A DNA stretch of 64,000 nt from Nitrosomonadales bacterium. GTDB lineage: Bacteria > Pseudomonadota > Gammaproteobacteria > Burkholderiales > Gallionellaceae. Under the pieces are notes generated by a model. It saw only the letters and a list, made by a program, of their open reading frames with translations. It did not search any database and was not told the origin of the DNA. Shown here piece by piece: positions 58,976 to 64,000 of this stretch. Position numbers and translations under genes: made by a program. Every line of letters starts with the position of its first letter. The first letter of the stretch is position 1. The stretch lies in contig JADKHS010000002.1 of the NCBI GenBank assembly GCA_016721605.1, forward strand, positions 62,001-126,000. The letters are read 5' to 3'.

Positions 58976-59081
58976 CTTCTTATATTGTCATCGATCAATC
59001 CATTATTGGGGATGAACGCTCAATGGAACTGATTCTCAACCTGTCACTTGGCGCGCAACACTTCGAAAGTAGGTTGGTAAC

Positions 59082-59606
59082 TCAAAAATTATTAGCGATT
59101 TTTTTAGCCGCACCCCAACCAGAAAAATTATTGGCGGGCGGCAAATAACGTACTAACTCATTCAATGCCAAACGATAAACATCCCTTTTAAACTCAATCA
59201 CACTTTCCATCTCAACCCAGTAATCATTCCAACGCCAAGCATCAAACTCAGGGTGAACGGAAGCGCGCAGACAGACATCACAATCGCGTCCCACTAACCG
59301 CAGCAAAAACCATATTTGCTTCTGCCCCTTATAACTACCACGCCACTCACGTTTAACCCAATGTTGCGGCACCTCATAACGTATCCATTCACGCGTACGG
59401 CCAAGTATTTGAACATGACAAGACTGCAAACCTACCTCTTCCTGCAATTCGCGGTACATCGCTTGTTCCGGTGTTTCGCCACACTGAATGCCACCTTGCG
59501 GGAATTGCCACGCATGTTGCCTGATGCGCTTGCCCCAGAATACCTGATTCTTAGCGTTGGACAGAATGATGCCGACGTTGGGGCGATAACCATCCCGATC
59601 AATCAT
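59082..59606 (-). CDS. rppH: RNA pyrophosphohydrolase
   Basis: RppH removes pyrophosphate from mRNA 5' ends to start decay. The N-terminus MIDRDGYRPNVGIIL is a family signature and sets the start at 59606. The Nudix box GGIQCGETPEQAMYREL-x-EEVGL is complete with its Glu residues, and KGQKQIWFLLR follows. Length 174 aa, intact. It is divergent from proS. Confidence 0.94.
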   Translation of the reverse strand: MIDRDGYRPNVGIILSNAKNQVFWGKRIRQHAWQFPQGGIQCGETPEQAMYRELQEEVGLQSCHVQILGRTREWIRYEVPQHWVKREWRGSYKGQKQIWFLLRLVGRDCDVCLRASVHPEFDAWRWNDYWVEMESVIEFKRDVYRLALNELVRYLPPANNFSGWGAAKKIANNF

Positions 59607-59753
59607 CTTCGCCACCTGTTTAATTAATTTACATAGGGTGGATTTTTTCACATTTCACACCATATTGAAAGCCGTCTCATCACAATCGGTACAGCATGCT
59701 TACTTCGTTCGCTGTAAAATCAACACTCTGATAATTCGATTTGGCAAACATTC

Positions 59754-61466
59754 ATGCGCGCTTCACACTTTTTCATCTCCACCCAAAAAGAAGCTCCCTC
59801 CGAAGCCGAACTAGTCAGCCATCGTTTGATGTTACGTGCCGGCTACATCAAGAAACTAGCTAGCGGCCTGTACACCTGGATGCCGTTAGGACTACGCGTG
59901 TTACGAAAAGTGGAAGCCGTGGTACGCGAAGAAATGAATAATGGGGGTGGCATTGAGTTGCTAATGCCCGCCGTACAGCCAGCCGAACTTTGGCAAGAAA
60001 CCGGGCGCTGGGAAGTATTTGGGCCGCAAATGCTCAAAATCAAAGATCGCCATGACAATCTATTTTGTTTTGGTCCCACCCACGAAGAAGTTATTACTGA
60101 TATCGCACGCCGTGAAATAAAAAGCTACCGTCAGTTACCCGTGAATTTCTACCAAATCCAAACCAAGTTCCGGGATGAGGTGCGTCCCCGTTTTGGTGTG
60201 ATGCGTGCACGCGAATTTGTAATGAAAGATGCTTATTCATTCCATGCCAACTTCAGCAGCCTAGAACAAACCTACCAAGTGATGTATGGCACCTACAGCC
60301 GCATTTTCACCCGTCTTGGCCTCCAATTTCGGGCCGTTGCCGCGGATACAGGCGCCATTGGCGGTAGTGGCTCGCATGAATTCCATGTGCTAGCCGATTC
60401 CGGCGAAGACGGATTAGCATTCTGTCCCACTTCCGATTATGCCGCCAATGTGGAACTGGCTGAGGCCATCGCACCCAGTACTTTACGCGCGACTGCCAGC
60501 GAACCATTGCAAAAAGTCATTACGCCCGGACAAAAATCCATCGAAAGCGTCGCCACTTTCTTGAATGTAACACCACAACAAGTACTAAAGGCAATCGCCA
60601 TAATGGATGCCGGTGGCAACTTTACCCTACTTCTGCTGCGCGGGGATCATATGCTGAACGAAATCAAAGCTACCAAGATCCTAGGCGAATTCCGTTTCGC
60701 CAGCGATGATGAAATCCATCAGAACATGGGCTGCCGTACCGGTTACATTGGTCCGGTTAATACAGCCGTGCGAATATTGGCTGACCATTCTGCTGCTGCC
60801 ATGAGTAATTTTGTATGTGGGGCCAATGACGACGGCTTCCACTACATTCACGCAAATTTTGGACGTGACATTAGCTTGGATGAAACCAATGTGCATGACC
60901 TCCGCAACGTGGTCACCGGTGACCCCAGCCCCGATGGAAAAGGCACGCTGGAACTCTGTCGTGGCATCGAAGTTGGCCACATTTTCCAGTTGCGCACCAC
61001 ATATTCCGAAGCGCTCAATGCTAATTACCTTGATGAAAATGGCAAATCTCAACCTATTGAAATGGGTTGTTATGGCATCGGAGTTTCACGCATCGTCGCT
61101 GCCGCAATAGAACAGAACTATGACGATCGTGGAATTACCCTACCCGCTGCCATGGCTCCGTTCCAAGTGGCACTTGCCCCAATCGGCATCAATAAGAGCG
61201 AAGCCGTGCGCCTAGCGACAGAGCAGCTTTATGCTGATATTGGCGCGGCAGGAATTGAGGTATTGCTTGACGACCGTAACGAACGCCCAGGCGTAATGTT
61301 TGCTGATATAGAACTCATCGGCATCCCACATCGTATCGTAATTGGAGATCGCGGCCTTAACCAAGAAGTGCCTATGGTTGAGTACAAGGGACGGCGCGAT
61401 GAAGAAGCGCAACAAATCCCATTGCAAGACATTGTTAAATTCGTGCAATTAACCTCACTTCAATAA
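59754..61466 (+). CDS. proS: Prolyl-tRNA synthetase
   Basis: A class II synthetase of the long bacterial type. Motif 1 lies near the N-terminus (SGLYTWMPLGLRVLRKVEAVV), motif 2 in FRDEVRPRFGVMRAREFVMKDAYS and motif 3 in GCYGIGVSRIVAAAIEQ. An editing domain for misacylated Ala-tRNA lies between motifs 2 and 3. The anticodon-binding domain closes the protein. Length 570 aa, intact. It starts 148 nt from rppH, on the opposite strand. Confidence 0.96.
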   Translation: MRASHFFISTQKEAPSEAELVSHRLMLRAGYIKKLASGLYTWMPLGLRVLRKVEAVVREEMNNGGGIELLMPAVQPAELWQETGRWEVFGPQMLKIKDRHDNLFCFGPTHEEVITDIARREIKSYRQLPVNFYQIQTKFRDEVRPRFGVMRAREFVMKDAYSFHANFSSLEQTYQVMYGTYSRIFTRLGLQFRAVAADTGAIGGSGSHEFHVLADSGEDGLAFCPTSDYAANVELAEAIAPSTLRATASEPLQKVITPGQKSIESVATFLNVTPQQVLKAIAIMDAGGNFTLLLLRGDHMLNEIKATKILGEFRFASDDEIHQNMGCRTGYIGPVNTAVRILADHSAAAMSNFVCGANDDGFHYIHANFGRDISLDETNVHDLRNVVTGDPSPDGKGTLELCRGIEVGHIFQLRTTYSEALNANYLDENGKSQPIEMGCYGIGVSRIVAAAIEQNYDDRGITLPAAMAPFQVALAPIGINKSEAVRLATEQLYADIGAAGIEVLLDDRNERPGVMFADIELIGIPHRIVIGDRGLNQEVPMVEYKGRRDEEAQQIPLQDIVKFVQLTSLQ

Positions 61467-61496
61467 AATTACTACTCAATACAAATGGAGGTGGAT

Positions 61497-62221
61497 ATGA
61501 AACAGTCAAAATTCGTTATTGTCATTGCCGTACTGGCGTTATCAGCGTGTGGAAATAAAGCGAACAGGAACCCACAGCGGTTCCAGTATCGCCACCTTTA
61601 ACTGAACACAAAACTACCGTTATCCCCGACTCACCAATAGCCACTCCCACGAAGGACAAAATATCGGAAATGGCATTACCAGCGTCGGCGACCGTTACGC
61701 CAATTACTCCTGAAAAAACAAGCAATCCACCGAAGGCGAATGACGGCGTAAAGGACGAGCCGCTTAATCATCAAAAACCCTCGAGCGTAAAACAAAACCC
61801 CCCAATAATAACCGGGCAACCCATGCCCACACCTACAAAAGAAACGACGCCAGAAAAAGTAGTGCTAGAACCAGCTGTCTCCAAACCCGCCTCTCCAGCA
61901 AAGGCCGAAATACCAGTAACGGCCAATAACAGCAAGAATAGCGGGGCACAGAGCCATGAGGAAGGACTGGCTTTAGCTAATAAAAGCGGCTGTCTAGCCT
62001 GCCACAAGATCGAAACCAAATTAGTTGGCCCTGCATGGCGCGACGTAAGCAAACGCTATAAAGGAGATCCTGACGCTAAGGCACATCTGATTGCAAAGGT
62101 GAAGGCTGGTGGCAAAGGCAATTGGACAGATGTAACGGGTGGAATCGCTATGCCCCCTTATTCTCCTCGGGTATCAGATGAAAATATCGAGAAGCTGGTG
62201 ACATTTGTGCTGTCCCAATAA
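61497..62221 (+). CDS. Lipoprotein cytochrome c with a Pro/Thr-rich linker, one frameshift
   Basis: The signal peptide ends in the lipobox LSAC, making Cys18 the lipidated residue. A linker of about 115 residues rich in Pro, Thr, Lys and Ser separates it from one class I cytochrome c domain. The heme site is CLACH and the distal ligand is Met in GGIAMPPYSPRVSD, as in c551/c552-type carriers. One base is lost near 61556-61560, close after the lipobox. GGAGG precedes the ATG. Repaired length is 241 aa. The linker would let the heme domain reach from the membrane to partners. Confidence 0.85.
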
Positions 62222-62308
62222 GCAATTTAAGTGCAAATAGCCTTTGGTGTAACTGTATTTACCCATTCATTGGCAGTTACACCGCGATTTATAATTTGAA
62301 AGGACGGT

Positions 62309-63345
62309 ATGCGCTATTTTAGAATTTCATTTCTTATTGCTTTTGTAGGCCTTGGGTTTGCAGCATGGTGGGGTTATAGCCGTGGTGGTTGGGTGGTCGC
62401 GCTTGAAGCCCTTGGAATTGCCGCTATTCTCTGTGTTATGGAGGTATCACTTTCTTTCGACAATGCCGTCGTCAATGCTTCTGTACTCAAAAGCTGGAAC
62501 AAATTCTGGCAGGACATCTTTCTGACAATCGGAATGTTGATCGCCGTGTTTGGCATGCGATTGTTTTTTCCGCTTGTGATTGTTGCACTCGCGGCTGACC
62601 TCGGATTAATTGAGGTGTGGAATATGGGGCTAAACAATCCCGATGAATATGCGCTTCACTTGGTCAATCATCATGCTGAAGTAGCCGCGTTTGGAGGAGT
62701 TTTTCTATTGCTGGTATTCCTCAATTTTCTACTGGATGCAAAAAAGAATTGCATTGGCTTGGTCATATTGAGGAAAAAATCGCCACCTTTGGTAAAGTGG
62801 CATCAATTTCGGTCATGATTGCGCTAGGCACGCTATTGGCCAGTTTATCCATGGTTGAGGAGAACAAGCAACTGGTGGTATTAGTCGCCGGCCTTTGGGG
62901 GGTGTTGTCTTACGTGGGTGTAGACGTGCTCAGCAGTCTTCTTGAAAAAGAAGAAGATGACGCAAAAATCGGTGATGTTATTAAGCGCGGCGGGATAGGT
63001 GGCTTTCTTTATCTTGAGGTACTGGATGCTTCCTTCTCTTTTGATGGAGTGATCGGGGCATTTGCCATTACCAAAGATATCGTCATCATTATGATTGGCC
63101 TGGGTATTGGCGCGATGTTTGTACGCTCAATGACTGTATTTCTGGTACGTAAAGAAACACTTGATGCGTATGTGTACCTTGAGCATGGCGCACATTATGC
63201 GATCGGAATTCTGGCTGTCATTATGCTTGCTAGTATGAAATTCCATATCCCTGAGATTTTCACTGGTTTCGTAGGGGTAGTTTTTATTGCCGCCTCTCTA
63301 TGGTCTTCATTGCGCTACAGGCGTATCAAACAACAACATAAATAG
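62309..63345 (+). CDS. TerC/DUF475 family membrane protein, one frameshift
   Basis: About eight hydrophobic segments are spread over 345 aa. Two repeated motifs with acidic residues in the membrane, VMEVSLSFDNAVVNASVL and LDASFSFDGVIGAFAI, define this group. Relatives are linked with metal-ion handling, including manganese export by TerC-type proteins in some bacteria; the role here is unknown. One A is lost from the run at 62740-62745, between FLLDAKK and ELHWLGH. It lies 87 nt after the cytochrome gene. Confidence 0.88.
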
Positions 63346-63358
63346 CCACCGCAACAAA

Positions 63359-63392
63359 AAGTCCCTCCGCTAAAGCGGATTATTTACGTTGT
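63359..63392. terminator. Short hairpin between convergent genes
   Basis: TCCGCT and AGCGGA pair around AA, followed by ATTATTT. The stem is short and the loop tight, so it is a weak candidate for a terminator of the TerC-like gene. Confidence 0.3.
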
Positions 63393-63446
63393 GATATGTT
63401 GGCCTGCCCAATTTGTGATTCATAGGCCGTATCCGTCAAACTACCA

Positions 63447-63899
63447 TCAATGCTTACCGGTGCTGCCGAAGCCGTCACTTCCGCGCTGGCTTACGGGAAA
63501 ATCCGTGACGATATTGAACTGCATTTGCAGTACCGGCACGACAACCAGTTGTGCCATACGTTCCAGGGGCATTAGCGTGAACGGGTGCTGCCCGCGGTTC
63601 CAGATAGAAACAAATATTTGTCCTTGATAGTCGGAATCGATTAATCCGACCAAATTGCCCAGTACAATCCCATGCTTATGCCCAAGCCCGGAACGCGGCA
63701 AGATCATTGCGGCACACTGTGGATCGGCTAGGTGGACTGCAATACCGCTCGGGATGAGTTCACATTGGCCGGGCTGAATAATCATGCTCTGGTCAATACA
63801 AGCGCGCAGATCTATCCCTGCTGATCCAGGCGTGGCGTAAGCGGGCGGGTGCTCATGCAAGCGTGGGTCGAGAATTTTCACATCCACAGTTTTTTTCAT
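63447..63899 (-). CDS. dut: Deoxyuridine 5'-triphosphate nucleotidohydrolase
   Basis: A trimeric dUTPase of 150 aa with all five motifs: GSAGIDLRA, PRSGLGHKHG, LIDSDYQGQIFV, ERMAQLVVVP and the C-terminal GSDGFGSTG. It removes dUTP and provides dUMP. Its ATG overlaps the coaBC stop as ATGA, the common coaBC-dut pair. Confidence 0.96.
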   Translation of the reverse strand: MKKTVDVKILDPRLHEHPPAYATPGSAGIDLRACIDQSMIIQPGQCELIPSGIAVHLADPQCAAMILPRSGLGHKHGIVLGNLVGLIDSDYQGQIFVSIWNRGQHPFTLMPLERMAQLVVVPVLQMQFNIVTDFPVSQRGSDGFGSTGKH

Positions 63900-64000
63900 A
63901 ATTCATTTCCTTGCCGGTAAAGTTTGACTATGTGCCGCAACAAAGCGCGCGCAAGTGTGAGTTTATCCGTGCGCGGCAAGACATGCTCGCCCGCATCGTC
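63896..64000 (-). CDS. coaBC: Phosphopantothenoylcysteine decarboxylase/ligase CoaBC, C-terminal end only
   Basis: The last 34 codons read from the window edge as GEHVLPRTDKLTLARALLRH and end in a TGA that overlaps the dut start. The LPRxDKxxLA pattern is the C-terminal signature of CoaBC, which makes 4'-phosphopantetheine for CoA. The rest of the gene is outside the window. Confidence 0.75.
   Translation of the reverse strand, partial: DDAGEHVLPRTDKLTLARALLRHIVKLYRQGNEL

Larger units (their letters stand above)
58674..59081. other. Region between fbpA and rppH
   Basis: The 408 nt hold the fbpA promoter and Fur box, a possible short frameshifted gene at 58800-58954, and a hairpin at 58956-58975. 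Beyond these I see nothing else. Confidence 0.5.

Overview
The window looks like a stretch of a betaproteobacterial chromosome, most likely a chemolithoautotrophic Nitrosomonadales or Gallionellaceae type. Supporting signs are a rpmF-plsX-fabHDG cluster, tig-clpP-clpX-lon, sdhCDAB-gltA-sucAB-lpd on one strand, flhDC with motAB, a CbbY-type phosphatase as found with RuBisCO, and moderate GC. The genus is an inference from gene content only.

Layout. 0-2.4 kb: a FimT/GspH pseudopilin, a 4-oxalocrotonate tautomerase-like protein and a YhiN-type flavoprotein. 2.7-9.8 kb: aconitase acnA converging on purT, then queA, a pseudouridine synthase and a CbbY-like phosphatase. 10-16.5 kb: lnt, a GIY-YIG protein, YceD-rpmF-plsX-fabH-fabD-fabG; the usual acpP and fabF are absent and IS5 debris begins instead. 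16.5-28.8 kb: an accessory region holding erpA, pieces of at least four IS families, a Sel1-repeat protein built on a 108-bp DNA repeat, a decayed IS481 element, motBA and flhCD, an IS3 copy cut by an IS110 element, and hairpin-rich intergenic DNA. 28.8-37.1 kb: ppiD, tRNA-Asp, tRNA-Val, lon behind a sigma-32-like promoter, clpX, clpP, tig, tRNA-Leu. 37.3-49.4 kb: a TCA block transcribed right to left (sdhC, sdhD, sdhA, a DUF262 gene, sdhB, sdhE, gltA, sucA, sucB, lpd). 49.9-54.6 kb: a lytic transglycosylase, a GspG-like pseudopilin, a GGDEF-EAL membrane protein and fur. 54.7-58.8 kb: a ferric-iron ABC transporter fbpABC with a good Fur box. 59-64 kb: rppH, proS, a lipoprotein cytochrome c, a TerC/DUF475 membrane protein, dut and the 3' end of coaBC.

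How the genes work together: the lipid genes make fatty-acid and phospholipid precursors; the TCA block oxidises citrate-cycle acids and feeds quinones; Fur with FbpABC manages iron, which aconitase, SdhB and the ErpA-dependent proteins need; Tig, ClpXP, Lon and PpiD form a protein quality-control set; FlhDC and MotAB control and power swimming.

A striking property of the sequence is that many genes, including essential ones, are broken by single-base changes, nearly all losses of one base from a homopolymer (about twenty cases). I read most of them as sequencing or assembly errors and annotate the affected genes as single genes across the shift. True decay is more likely for the IS copies and for the DUF262 gene lodged between sdhA and sdhB, which is the most unusual gene arrangement here. 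I found no CRISPR array, no prophage, and no clear new multi-gene system.
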